Below, piece by piece: positions 35,587 through 44,888 of a stretch of 64,000 nt of DNA. The DNA lies in assembly GCA_963743035.1 (NCBI GenBank), contig CAVUOB010000004.1, positions 248,001-312,000 on the forward strand, in the 5' to 3' direction. Both the position numbers and the translations under genes were made by a program. This DNA comes from PALSA-911 sp963743035. GTDB lineage: Bacteria > Pseudomonadota > Alphaproteobacteria > Acetobacterales > Acetobacteraceae. The notes below the pieces were generated by a model. That model did no database searches, had not been told where the DNA came from, and saw only the letters and a list, made by a program, of their open reading frames with translations. Position 1 is the stretch's first letter, and every line of letters starts with the position of its first letter.

Positions 35587-36549
35587 ATGAACGCCAATCC
35601 CTTCGATCCCCGCCTCTACAGCCCCGATGCGATCGACCCTGAGACCCGGGCGCTGAACGCGGCGATCGTGGCGGCGATGGATGGCATGGCGGATTGGTGG
35701 GATGTCGGCGCCGAGACGGTACGCGAGGCCCGCCGGCAGGGCCGGGGGCCGTTTCCGCTGGCGCCGCAATCCCCGCGCGCGGAGATGCGCGAAATCGACG
35801 GCCCGGCCGGCAACAAGATCCCGGTCCGCATCGTCCGGGCGGCCAACCCGCGCGGCATCTATTTGCATATACATGGCGGCGGCTGGGTGCTCGGCGCCTG
35901 CGACCAGCAGGACCCGATGCTGGAGCGCATCGCCGACAATGCCGGCCTGACCTGTGTCAGCGTCGAATACCGGCTGGCGCCGGAGCATCCCTACCCCGCG
36001 GGGGTGGAGGATTGCGAAGCCGTTGCGCTGTGGCTGGCAAAGTCCGGGAAAGCCGAATTCGGCACCGACAACCTGACCATCGGCGGCGAGAGCGCCGGCG
36101 GGCATCTGAGCGCGGCGACGCTGCTGCGCATGCGCGACCGGCACGGCTATCGCGGCTTCCGCGGCGCCAATCTGGTGTTCGGCGCCTTCGACCTGTCGAT
36201 GACGCCCAGCCAGCGCCATTTCGGCGCTACCCGCCTGGTGCTGCGCACGATTGACATCGAACAATTCGCCGATGCCTTCGTGCCGGCGGGGCTCGACCGG
36301 CGCAGCCCCGATATTTCCCCGCTCTATGCCGATCTGGCGGGGCTTTGCCCGGCCCTGTTCACGATCGGCACGTCGGACGCGCTGCTCGACGATTCGCTGT
36401 TCATGCATGCGCGCTGGATCGCCGCGGGCAATCCGGCGGAACTGGCGGTCTATCCGGGCGGGGCGCATGGATTCACCGCCTTCCCCGGCAAGCTGGCCGA
36501 CAGCGCGCGGGCGCGGATGGACGAATTTCTGCGCGCCTGCACCGGCTGA
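35587..36549 (+). CDS. Alpha/beta hydrolase, hormone-sensitive-lipase family
   Basis: The 320-residue enzyme has the HSL-family oxyanion motif [10 protein letters not shown], the nucleophile elbow [15 protein letters not shown] with the catalytic Ser, the acid in [12 protein letters not shown] and the catalytic His in [12 protein letters not shown]. Such enzymes hydrolyse short acyl esters; the substrate is unknown. The ATG follows AGGAG by six bases. The gene is preceded by a 14-bp tandem repeat and is separate from the cox-type operon. No secretion signal is seen, so it is cytoplasmic. Confidence 0.92.
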   Translation: MNANPFDPRLYSPDAIDPETRALNAAIVAAMDGMADWWDVGAETVREARRQGRGPFPLAPQSPRAEMREIDGPAGNKIPVRIVRAANPRGIYLHIHGGGWVLGACDQQDPMLERIADNAGLTCVSVEYRLAPEHPYPAGVEDCEAVALWLAKSGKAEFGTDNLTIGGESAGGHLSAATLLRMRDRHGYRGFRGANLVFGAFDLSMTPSQRHFGATRLVLRTIDIEQFADAFVPAGLDRRSPDISPLYADLAGLCPALFTIGTSDALLDDSLFMHARWIAAGNPAELAVYPGGAHGFTAFPGKLADSARARMDEFLRACTG

Positions 36550-36560
36550 CAGGCAGGCGA

Positions 36561-36587
36561 GAGGCGGCCGGGGAAACCGCTTCTTAA
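36561..36587 (+). terminator. Weak hairpin after the alpha/beta hydrolase
   Basis: GAGGCGG and CCGCTTC can pair over seven positions with one G-T, around a nine-base loop, followed by TTAATC. It lies 12 bases past the hydrolase stop. The T tract is poor, so it is only a possible terminator. Confidence 0.35.
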
Positions 36588-36648
36588 TCACGGTCGGGCA
36601 GGATCGCCCGGGGTCTTCCCCGAAGCGATCCAACAGGGATGCCCGGCC

Positions 36649-37357
36649 GTGCAAAAAAATGCCTTCCAGTTCCTCGGCCGGCGGATCGAGCTATGGACCC
36701 ATCCGGAACCGGACCACCTGGCCACGATCATCCGTAGCACCGGGCGCTTCTATGAGCCGGACGTGCTGATGAAGATCCTGGAAATCTATCTGCCCGGCAC
36801 CGCCATCATCGATGTCGGCGCGAATATCGGCAATCACACGGTGTTTTTCGCCGCCATCCTCGGTGCGCCGGTGCTGGCGGTGGAACCCTATGCGCCCAAC
36901 CACGAACTGCTGCAGCTCAATATCGCCGCCAACGGGCTGGAGGGCCTGGTGCGCACGCATTGCGCCGCACTCGGCGAGCGCGACGCCAGCGGCTACGCGC
37001 TGATGGCGGATGCGGGCAATTTCGGCACGGTCCGCATCCAGCCCGGCGACGGCGAAATTCCCATCCGATCCGGAGCCTGCGCGGACGGCATAATACCGGA
37101 ACGGCCGACCGGCCTGATCAAGATCGACGTGGAGGGCGGCGAGGCCGCCGGTGCTGGCCGGTGCGCAACAGACCATCCGGCGCTGGCTGCCCGACATCGT
37201 CGTGGAGGCGGATGGCACGGACCGGTTCCTGGCCATTGCCGCGCAGCTGCACGAACTCGGCTACGCCCCGCGCGGCCGGTATGCCTGGACGCCCACCTAT
37301 CTGTTCTCCGCGATCGACCAGGGTGCGCGGATGCGGCGCCTGCTGGGTAGGGCCTGA
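36649..37357 (+). CDS. FkbM family SAM-dependent methyltransferase, interrupted by one +1 frameshift
   Basis: Across one frameshift the product is about 235 residues. The SAM-binding part has the motif AIIDVGANIGNHTVFFAAIL near residue 50, VLAVEPYAPNHELLQLNIAA and, late, TGLIKIDVEGGEAAVLAGAQ, which is the FkbM signature. The frame breaks within that last motif; removing one G near 37150 joins it to the stretch QQTIRRWLPDIVVEADG. FkbM enzymes O-methylate sugars or polyketides. The natural start is a GTG at 36649. It stands alone, 25 bases from the convergent ScfR-type regulator, and no sugar-biosynthesis genes are adjacent. Confidence 0.85.
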
Positions 37358-37382
37358 AATCGCGCGGGTCTGAAATCGCCGC

Positions 37383-38822
37383 TCAGCCCCGCTTTTCGAA
37401 CCGGTACGGGCTGGCCCCGGTGATCGTCGGGTCCAGCGACAGCCGGTGCTCCAGCGGCGGGAAGGCGCGGGAACGGCAGTCCTGGCGGTCGCACAGACGG
37501 CAGGACAGGCCGATGCCGACCCGGGCACGGTCGAGGTCCAGACCGTCGGCATAGACCACTTCCCCCGCATGCTCCACCGCGCAACCCATCGCCACCACAT
37601 GCACCGGCGCCGGATCGCCCCAGCGCGCGCCGGGGTGGGTGACGGTGCGGGCAAAGCACAGGAACGCCGCGCCGTCCGGCAGTTCGGCCACCTGCACCTG
37701 CACCGTGCCGGGTGTGGAAAATGCCGAATGCACCACCCAGCGCGGACAGGAACCGCCATAGCGGGCGAACGGGAAGCCGGCGGCGGAGAAGCGTTTGGAG
37801 ACATTGCCCGCGGGGTCCACCACCAGGAAGAAGAACGGCACGCCGCGCCCGCCACCTGAGGCCGCCCCGCCCTTCTCGCCCGATTTCTCCGTGCCCGGCC
37901 GCTGCAGCGTGGACAGGCGGTGGCAGGCCTGCTCGAAGGACACGCCGAACCGCGCCGCCACCGCCTCCATGTCATGACGCAGCGAGGACGCGGCCCGCTG
38001 GAACGGCTGGTAGGGCATCAGCAGCGCCCCGGCGATGTAGTTCAGCAAGCCGATCCGGATCAGCGATTCCGCCTCCGGCGAGGACGGGGCGGCGCGCTTC
38101 AGCTCCGCCTCCACCGCATCCCGCGCCTCCAGCAAGGCGAGCTGGAAGGCCATATGAAAGCCGCGGCTCTCCCGCGGCAGCGATTCCGATAGCGCCAGGC
38201 TGCGCGCGGCTGGATCGTAGCGGCGCAACGCGCCTTCCAGCGGCCCGACGGTAACGCTCAGCCCGTGCTCGCGGCGCAGCCGCTCGGCGATGGCATGGTT
38301 GGTCTCCGCCGGCAGCACGGGGCCGAGGGATGCGGCGATCGTCTCGGCGGCCGCCTCCAGCTCGGCGAAGTAGTTGGAGCGGTCGGTGAACAGGTCCCGC
38401 GCCTCCTCGGTCGGCAGCAGGATGCGCCTGCCCGAGGGCAGCGCGATCCCGCCGGAATCCTCGCGCGCCACCCGCCAGGCCCGGTACAGCGACAGTACCG
38501 CGCGCGCCGCGTTCGGCGCGCTGCCGGCAAGTGCTGCGATTTCCGCATCGGGGATGTCGTCGGCGCCGAGCAGCGCGTCGGCGAACACCTCGCGCAGCCC
38601 GGCTTCGATCTGCCGCTCCTCGCTGCCCGACAGGGTGGCGAGATCGACCCGCAGCGTCTCCGCGAGCTTGATCAGCAGGCTGGCCGTCACCGCCCGCTGG
38701 TCGTGCTCGATCAGGTTCAGGTAGCTGGCGGAAATGCCGAGGCGGGAGGCCAGCGCCTGCTGCGACAGCTCCCGTTCGGTGCGTAGCCGGCGCACGGTCC
38801 GGCCGATGAGCGCACGCGCCAT
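37383..38822 (-). CDS. XRE-family short-chain-acyl-CoA-responsive regulator (ScfR/RamB-like)
   Basis: The 479-residue protein has an N-terminal Cro/CI helix-turn-helix (residues 8-62: RRLRTERELSQQALASRLGI), a long middle region with an ImmA/IrrE-like peptidase remnant, and the C-terminal short-chain-fatty-acyl regulator domain. That last part contains FFLVVDPAGNVSKRFSAAGF, the conserved RWVVHSAFSTPG and a cysteine cluster GLSCRLCDRQDCRSRAFPPL. In actinobacteria RamB controls glyoxylate and propionate genes; in alphaproteobacteria relatives respond to acyl-CoA. Three TTTACA copies lie directly before its start codon and a short gene is divergent. Autoregulation is plausible. Confidence 0.9.
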   Translation of the reverse strand: MARALIGRTVRRLRTERELSQQALASRLGISASYLNLIEHDQRAVTASLLIKLAETLRVDLATLSGSEERQIEAGLREVFADALLGADDIPDAEIAALAGSAPNAARAVLSLYRAWRVAREDSGGIALPSGRRILLPTEEARDLFTDRSNYFAELEAAAETIAASLGPVLPAETNHAIAERLRREHGLSVTVGPLEGALRRYDPAARSLALSESLPRESRGFHMAFQLALLEARDAVEAELKRAAPSSPEAESLIRIGLLNYIAGALLMPYQPFQRAASSLRHDMEAVAARFGVSFEQACHRLSTLQRPGTEKSGEKGGAASGGGRGVPFFFLVVDPAGNVSKRFSAAGFPFARYGGSCPRWVVHSAFSTPGTVQVQVAELPDGAAFLCFARTVTHPGARWGDPAPVHVVAMGCAVEHAGEVVYADGLDLDRARVGIGLSCRLCDRQDCRSRAFPPLEHRLSLDPTITGASPYRFEKRG

Positions 38823-38824
38823 TC

Positions 38825-38847
38825 TTTACAGCCTTTACAGATTTACA
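38825..38847. promoter_or_regulatory. Triple TTTACA repeat abutting the ScfR-like start codon
   Basis: The plus strand reads TTTACA at 38825, 38834 and 38842, that is TGTAAA three times on the coding strand, spaced nine and eight bases, with the last copy three bases before the ATG. The array covers the place where a Shine-Dalgarno would be, and no other one is visible. Tandem half-sites in this position suit binding of the regulator to its own leader. This is inference from spacing. Confidence 0.55.
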
Positions 38848-38963
38848 AGCCGGGCGGTGAAAACGGCAACATCATTGCCCCTCCGACCGGCAGAAACCAC
38901 GTGCATCTCGCCAGTGCAATGTGAATTATTGACCTACAGAACGCCCGCACAGGAGAGACCCCA

Positions 38964-39164
38964 ATGCGCCCATCGACCTCCCCCCGCCGCACCGATCGCC
39001 CGTCCGCTTCCGACGGACAGCAGACCGCGCGTTTCGCCGAATTGGCTGCTGCGCCCGCGGGCATGGACCCTTTCGTCGCGGTGACGCGGGACACGGATCA
39101 CGACAACTACGATGACGGCCTGGTGCATAACCACACATGGGCGACCGCTACCGGTGGCAAGTAA
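38964..39164 (+). CDS. Small hypothetical protein divergent from the ScfR-like regulator
   Basis: I do not recognise a named family. The 66-residue product starts with a basic, disordered region (RPSTSPRRTDRPSASDGQQ), followed by FAELAAAPAGMDPFV and an acidic-aromatic end DTDHDNYDDGLVHNHTWATA. An excellent ribosome site, AGGAGAGACCCC, precedes the ATG, and a strong intrinsic terminator lies 60 bases after the stop, so it is a self-contained transcription unit. It is divergent from the regulator by 141 bases, which suggests it may be controlled by it. The DDGLVHNHTWA tail contains possible metal-binding His and Asp residues. Confidence 0.7.
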   Translation: MRPSTSPRRTDRPSASDGQQTARFAELAAAPAGMDPFVAVTRDTDHDNYDDGLVHNHTWATATGGK

Positions 39165-39223
39165 CAGGCGTCAAGTAGCCGTTCGCAAGTAATCGTCTGG
39201 CGTGAACTCCCGACGTAACCTGG

Positions 39224-39256
39224 CCCGCGATGGAATAACCATCGCGGGCTTTTTTG
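39224..39256 (+). terminator. Strong intrinsic terminator after the 66-residue gene
   Basis: CCCGCGATGG and CCATCGCGGG form a perfect ten-pair stem with loop AATAA, followed by C and a run of seven T. This is a textbook Rho-independent terminator serving the small gene at 38964-39164. Confidence 0.93.
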
Positions 39257-39469
39257 TTCGATGTGCGCGGGGCAGCGGCAGGGCACGCGTGACGGAAATC
39301 AGGGACGAAAATTTTTCACGGCCACGTGATCGAACCGGTTGTCTTTCCCGCTCGAAGTATTTACGAATTGTAATGTGATGTTATCATGTCAGCCGCGTGG
39401 TCGATTTGATCCTCACGCGTTTTGACTGAAGACGCCACATTTTCGAAACCCGACGGGAAGAAAAGAAGA
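39257..39469. other. AT-rich leader region before the PEP-CTERM gene
   Basis: Between the terminator and the next start the sequence is markedly AT-richer than the rest of the window, particularly 39298-39400 (AAAATTTTTCACGG, TATTTACGAATTGTAATGTG). It holds a palindromic CACGTG at about 39323. It probably carries the promoter and an untranslated leader of the PEP-CTERM gene, but I cannot fix a -10/-35 pair. No coding content is supported. Confidence 0.5.
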
Positions 39470-40063
39470 ATGTCTAGATTTAGATTGACGTCGATTTTAG
39501 CGCTTTTGGGGATCTTGATATATTCCCCATCCTATGCGTCGCCGCTCGGATTCAACGGCTATTACGACTATTCCACCTGGACTTCATCCGAGACACTTGG
39601 CGGGCCTACCTCCTCCACGATCGACGGCACCCAGCAGACGCTGACCCTGTATGAGCCGGACGCCTGCTTTTCCGACGGTCCCTGCGGCGAACAGGCGTTC
39701 AACTTTTCGCATACGGTCGCAACTTCTGGGGTGGTGTCCTTTGACTGGTCCTTCAATTGGGACGTCGATTCCTGTTGCTCCGGGATGAACTTCTACGTCA
39801 ACGGCACCCTTTACAACCTGGCCAATGGTTATTTCGGGAATGCCTACAACGACGCCAACGGCGATGCCTCGGGCAGCTTCAGCATTGCCGTCAACGCGGG
39901 CGACGTCATTACCTTCCAGGCCTTCAGTGCGGACGGTTGCTGCGGCGCCGCCAGCAACATCGTGACCAACTTCGATGCCCCCGTACCCGAACCGGCCAGC
40001 CTGGCGCTGCTCGGTTCCGGCCTCGCCGGGCTCGGCCTGATCCGCCGCAGGCAGGCGCAATAA
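39470..40063 (+). CDS. PEP-CTERM sorting-domain protein, exported
   Basis: The 197-residue protein has a signal peptide (SRFRLTSILALLGILIYSPS, cleavage after YAS) and a C-terminal sorting segment: VPEPASLALLG, a hydrophobic helix LAGLGLI and the basic end RRRQAQ. This PEP-CTERM tripartite signal is processed by exosortase in bacteria that make extracellular polysaccharide. The mature part is rich in Ser, Thr, Asn and Tyr with two Cys-Cys pairs (DSCCSGM, DGCCGAA) and a CFSDGPCG loop, and looks like a small beta-sandwich. Base composition of the 5' part is AT-rich compared with neighbours. A strong terminator follows. No exosortase gene is in the window. Confidence 0.88.
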   Translation: MSRFRLTSILALLGILIYSPSYASPLGFNGYYDYSTWTSSETLGGPTSSTIDGTQQTLTLYEPDACFSDGPCGEQAFNFSHTVATSGVVSFDWSFNWDVDSCCSGMNFYVNGTLYNLANGYFGNAYNDANGDASGSFSIAVNAGDVITFQAFSADGCCGAASNIVTNFDAPVPEPASLALLGSGLAGLGLIRRRQAQ

Positions 40064-40097
40064 CCACGCCCGATAACCACGACCGAAAGCCTCGACT

Positions 40098-40134
40098 GAA
40101 GGGCGGCGCCACCGTGGCGCCGCCCTTCTTTTTT
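40098..40134 (+). terminator. Intrinsic terminator after the PEP-CTERM gene
   Basis: A 14-pair stem, GAAGGGCGGCGCCA with TGGCGCCGCCCTTC, closes on CCG and is followed by six or seven T. It lies 35 bases after the stop and should be an efficient Rho-independent terminator. Confidence 0.92.
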
Positions 40135-40235
40135 GCGTCCCGCAGCCCGAGACCTGGCGACCGACGGCCGCGCCCCTGGCCCCCATGCGGCCGCCCCGCT
40201 ACCATCGGCAGGCGAGTTACCGCGGAGAGGCCAGC

Positions 40236-41108
40236 ATGCACGAGATCAGGATCGGCGACGTCACCATCAGCAGCATCATCGAGCGCGATGGCCCGTGGCG
40301 GAAACCCGAGGACATGTTCCCTTCCTACGACCCCGAGCGCGGCAAGAAATATCTGGCCGAGCTCGACCCCGTGCTGTTCGACCCCGCCAGCGGCAAGATG
40401 GTCATCACCTACCAGACCTTCGTGGTGCGAACGCCCAAGCGCGTGATCCTGGTCGATACCTGCACCGGTGAGGACAAGAGCTACCCTGCACCAATGGATT
40501 TCCCCAAGCAGCCCTGGCTGGACGGCCTCGCCGCGCACGGGCTGCGGGTGGAGGATATCGACTACGTGTTCTGCACCCATCTGCATATCGACCATTGCGG
40601 CTGGAACACACGCCTGGTGAACGGGCGCTGGGTGCCGACCTTCCCGAACGCCAAATACATCTTCCACCAACGGGAATACGATTACTGGGAAGCCGCCACC
40701 GCGCGCGGCGAACAGCCGCCCGGCGAGGTCTGGAACATGAACTGCCGCCCGATCGTGGAAGCCGGCCAGGCGCTGCTGGTCAGTGACGATTTCTCGCTCG
40801 ACGACACCGTGACCCTGACGCCGACGCCCGGGCATTCGCCCTGCCATTGCTGCGTCAACATCTTCTCCGGCGGCCAGCGCGCTTCCATCACCGGCGACCT
40901 GATGCACCACGCACTGCAATGCCGCGAACCCGGCTGGTCGACGATCTTCGACACCGATCCGCAGCAGGCGGCGGCCTCCCGCAGCGGCTTCCTGCGCTCT
41001 GTCGCCGATACCTCGACGCTGATCCTGCCGATCCACTTCCCCGCCCCCACCGTGGGCCGGATCGAGGCGGACGGCGACCGGTTCCACTACCGGTTCGTGC
41101 GCTCGTAA
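40236..41108 (+). CDS. MBL-fold metallo-hydrolase
   Basis: The 290-residue protein is a metallo-beta-lactamase-fold hydrolase. The binuclear zinc motif is in FCTHLHIDHCGWN at about residue 110, a third His in TPTPGHSPCHCCV near residue 205, an Asp in ASITGDLMHHALQC and a late His in LILPIHFPAPTVG. The region resembles N-acyl homoserine lactonase and related lactonases, but substrate cannot be fixed. I start it at ATG 40236, behind GGAGAGG. The pepN gene follows in 13 bases, so the two may be co-transcribed. Confidence 0.9.
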   Translation: MHEIRIGDVTISSIIERDGPWRKPEDMFPSYDPERGKKYLAELDPVLFDPASGKMVITYQTFVVRTPKRVILVDTCTGEDKSYPAPMDFPKQPWLDGLAAHGLRVEDIDYVFCTHLHIDHCGWNTRLVNGRWVPTFPNAKYIFHQREYDYWEAATARGEQPPGEVWNMNCRPIVEAGQALLVSDDFSLDDTVTLTPTPGHSPCHCCVNIFSGGQRASITGDLMHHALQCREPGWSTIFDTDPQQAAASRSGFLRSVADTSTLILPIHFPAPTVGRIEADGDRFHYRFVRS

Positions 41109-41121
41109 GGCGGATCCGCCC

Positions 41122-43786
41122 ATGCCCGATATTCAACAGGACGCCGAAGCCTCGCCGCGGCCGACGCGGCTCGCCGATTACCGCCCGCCGGACTTCCTGG
41201 TCGACCGCGTCGATCTCACCTTCGACCTCGACGAGACGGCCACAAACGTCACCTCTCGCCTGGCGCTGCGGCGCAACCCGGCCGCCGACCCGGCGGCCGC
41301 CTTGCACCTGGACGGGGACAGCCTGGTCCTGGTCAGCGTCCGGCTGAACGGGGCGCCGCTCGGCGCCGCACAGTATCAGCTCGACGCCGCAGGCCTGCGC
41401 ATCCCCGGCCTGCCGGCTTCCTGCACGCTGGAGATCGAGACCCGCATCGACCCGGCGGCCAACACCGAGCTCAGCGGCCTCTATGTCTCCAAGGGCAGCT
41501 ACTTCACCCAATGCGAGGCCGAGGGCTTCCGCCGCATCACCTTCTTCCCCGACCGGCCGGACGTGATGGCGCGCTACAGCACCACGATCCATGCCGACAA
41601 GGCCCGCGTGCCGGTGCTGCTGTCGAACGGCAACAAGGTGGCGCAGGGTGACCTCGCGGGCGGGCGGCATTTCGCCCGCTGGGAGGACCCGCACCCCAAG
41701 CCCTGCTACCTGTTCGCCCTGGTCGCGGGCGACCTGGTCGCGGTGAAGGACCGCTTCGTCACCCGCTCCGGCCGCGACGTTGAACTCGGCATCTGGGTGC
41801 GCGCGGGCGACGAAAATGCCTGCGGCCACGCCATGGCGTCGCTCAAGAAGTCGATGACCTGGGACGAGGAGGTGTTCGGCCTGGAATACGATCTGGACGT
41901 GTTCAACATCGCCGCCGTGTCCGACTTCAACATGGGCGCGATGGAGAACAAGGGCCTGAACGTCTTCAACACCAAATACGTGCTGGCACAGCCGGCGACC
42001 GCGACCGATGCCGACTACCAGGGCATCGAATCCGTCATCGCGCACGAGTATTTCCACAACTGGACCGGCAACCGAGTCACCTGCCGGGACTGGTTCCAGC
42101 TGTCGCTGAAGGAAGGGCTGACGGTCTTCCGCGACCAGGAATTCTCCGCCGACCAGGGCTCGCGCGTGGTCAAGCGCATCGGCGATGTGCGCGCACTGCG
42201 CGCCGGGCAGTTCCGCGAGGACGCCGGACCGCTCGCCCATCCGGTGCAGCCCGACCAGTATATCGAGATCAATAATTTCTACACCGCGACGATCTACCAG
42301 AAGGGCGCGGAAGTCATTCGCATGATGCACACGCTGATCGGCAAGGATGCGTTCCGCCGCGGCATGGATCTGTATTTCGCCCGCCACGACAACCAGGCGG
42401 TGACGATCGACGATTTCGCCCAGGCGATGCAGGACGCTTCCGGCGTGGACCTGACCGATTTCAAGCGCTGGTACCATCAGGCCGGCACGCCGGAGATCGC
42501 GGTTTCCGACAGCTATGACCCCGCTAGCGCAGCGCTACACGCTGACCGTGCGCCAGCATACGAGGCCCACGCCGGGACAGCCGGACAAGCAGCCGCTGGT
42601 CATCCCCCTGGCGATGGGGCTGCTCGGCGCGGATGGGCAGGAAATGCCGACCCGGCTGGAGGGCGAGAATGCGCCGCGCACGGGCACGCGGGTGCTGACC
42701 GTCACCGATGCCGAGCAGAGTTTCACCTTCACCGATGTGGCCGCCCCGCCGGTGCCCTCGCTGCTGCGCGGCTTCTCCGCGCCGGTGAAACTCGGCGGCG
42801 TGCCGGCTGACCGGCTGCGCTTCCTCGCCGCGCATGACAGCGATCCGTTCGTGCGCTGGGAATCCGGGCAGCAATACGCGACCGGCCTGCTGCTGCAGAT
42901 GGCCGCCGCCTGGCGGCGCGGGGAAACGCCGGTCGTCGCCGACGGTCTGATCGAGGCGATGGCCGCCACGCTGGCCCAGGGCGACGCGGACCCCGCCTTC
43001 GCCGCCGAGGCGCTCAGCCTGCCGGGCGAGGCGTTCCTCGCCGACCAGATGCCGATCGCCGATTTCGATGCCATTCACGCGGTGCGCGACCTCGCCCGCA
43101 GCGCGATCGGGCACGCGCTCGCGGACCGGCTGCGGGCCGGGTACGACCGGCTGACCGATCCCGGCGCCTACCGGATCGACGGCGCCTCCATCGGCCGGCG
43201 GGCCTTGCGCAATGCCTGCCTGGCCTATCTGGTCGCCGCCGAAGAGCCGGGCGCCGTCGGGCTGGCCAAGGCGCAGTTCGATGCCGGACGCAACATGACC
43301 GACGTGCTGGCCGCGCTGTCGGTGCTGAACGGCGTCGATTGTCCGGAGCGGACCGATGCCCTGGCCGCGTTCCACGCCGCCTGGCGCGGCGATGACCTGG
43401 TGCTCGACAAATGGTTCGCGATCCAGGCCACCTCTCCGCTGCCGGACACGCTGGCGGCGGTGCGCGCCCTGACCGCGCATGCGGATTTCGACCTGAAGAA
43501 CCCCAACCGGGTGCGCTCGCTGGTCGGCAGCTTCTCGGCCGGCAACCAGGTCCGCTTTCACGACGCCTCCGGCGCCGGCTACCGCTTCCTCGCCGAGACG
43601 GTGAAGCAGCTCGATCCCGTCAACGGACAGATCGCCGCCCGGCTGGTCCAGCCGCTCGGGCAATGGCGGCGCGTGGATCCCGCCCGCCAGGGCCTGATGC
43701 GCGACGCGCTCGCCGATGTGCTGGCGTTGCCGGGATTGAGCCGGGGCACCTACGAGATGGTATCGAAAAGCCTCGCATCGGCCTGA
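41122..43786 (+). CDS. pepN: Aminopeptidase N (M1 family), interrupted by one +1 frameshift
   Basis: Across one frameshift the product is 887 residues, close to the 870-890 usual for proteobacterial PepN. The exopeptidase motif GAMENKGLNVFNTKYVL and the zinc site VIAHEYFHNWTGNRVTCRDW, then LKEGLTVFRDQEFSAD with the third zinc ligand, are intact. At SDSYDP the frame breaks; removing one base near 42527 restores YDPASQRYTLTVRQHTRPTP and opens the C-terminal helical domain, which runs to the stop at 43786. Both halves are conserved, so sequence error is more likely than a broken gene. PepN removes N-terminal residues from peptides in the cytoplasm. Confidence 0.93.
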
Positions 43787-43820
43787 CGGTTGCAGGCGGG
43801 CTACCCGGGGGAGGAACACG

Positions 43821-44888
43821 ATGCAGGTTGAAACGCTGCTGCCGCTCGGCAAGGTGGATCCCGGCCTCCGCGCGCCGGATCTGCCGATGGACATCCACAC
43901 GGTGTTCGACGATGCGCGGGAACTGGAGCGCCTCGGCTATGACGGCCTGGTGGTCGAGGAATGCAAGGAAGACCCGTATATCGTCGCCGCTCTGGCCGCG
44001 CAGGCGACCACGCGGCTGAAGCTCGGCACCGCGGTCGCGATCGCCTTTCCGCGCAGCCCGACGAGCACGGCAATGACCGCCTGGACCCTGCAGCGCCTGT
44101 CGCGCGGGCGCTTCACGCTGGGCCTGGGCACGCAGGTGCGCGCGCATATCGAGCGGCGCTACGGCATGGCCTGGTCATCCGCCGGGCCCTGGATCCGCGA
44201 CTACGTCAATGCGGTGCGCGCGGTGTGGGATTGCTGGCAGAGCGGGAAGAAGCTCGATTTCACCAGCGAGCACTACAAGCTCAGCCTGATGGTGCCGCTG
44301 TTCGATCCCGGCCCGATCGAGCACCCGGACATTCCCATCCACCTGGCCGCGGTCAACCCGATCATGAGCCGCATCGCCGGGGAATGCGCCGACGGCATGC
44401 GCCCGCACCCGGTCTGCACGCCGGAATACATCGAGAAGGTCATGCTGCCGGCGGCCCGCACGGGGGCCGCTAAGAGCGGGCGCGATCCGGGAAAATTCGC
44501 GGTGGCGATCAAGCCGCTGATCGCCACCGCGCGCACCGAGCAGGAACTGGAGAAGCGCATCCGCGACATCCGCGCCCGCGTCGCGTTCTACTGCTCGACC
44601 CCCGGCTACCGCGCCGCGTTCGAGTTCCACGGCCTCGGCGACCTGGCCAAACGCATGAGCGTGCTGTCGCGCGAGCAGCGCTGGGAGGAGATGCCCGGCA
44701 TGATCGATGACGAGGTGCTGAACCTCTACGCCACGATCGGCAGCTTCGCCGACATCGGCCGCAAGCTGCACGATCGCTACGCCCATGTGGTGACCAACGC
44801 GGAGTTCAGCATTCCCATCGCCGGGGAGGCCGACAAGGAAACCCTGGCCGGCCTGATCCGGGATCTGCAGACCGGGTTTCAGGCATAG
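43821..44888 (+). CDS. LLM-class flavin oxidoreductase, TIGR03617-like
   Basis: The 355-residue protein is a luciferase-like monooxygenase-fold enzyme of the F420-dependent type (family often named TIGR03617). Landmarks are ERLGYDGLVVEECKEDPYIV, RLKLGTAVAIAFPRSPTSTA, GRFTLGLGTQVRAHIERRYG and IPIHLAAVNPIMSRIAGECA. No F420 biosynthesis genes are in view, and the cofactor may instead be FMN. A GGGGGAGGAACACG ribosome site precedes the ATG. It is convergent with the MFS transporter, and the two coding regions overlap by ten bases at their stops. Confidence 0.9.
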   Translation: MQVETLLPLGKVDPGLRAPDLPMDIHTVFDDARELERLGYDGLVVEECKEDPYIVAALAAQATTRLKLGTAVAIAFPRSPTSTAMTAWTLQRLSRGRFTLGLGTQVRAHIERRYGMAWSSAGPWIRDYVNAVRAVWDCWQSGKKLDFTSEHYKLSLMVPLFDPGPIEHPDIPIHLAAVNPIMSRIAGECADGMRPHPVCTPEYIEKVMLPAARTGAAKSGRDPGKFAVAIKPLIATARTEQELEKRIRDIRARVAFYCSTPGYRAAFEFHGLGDLAKRMSVLSREQRWEEMPGMIDDEVLNLYATIGSFADIGRKLHDRYAHVVTNAEFSIPIAGEADKETLAGLIRDLQTGFQA

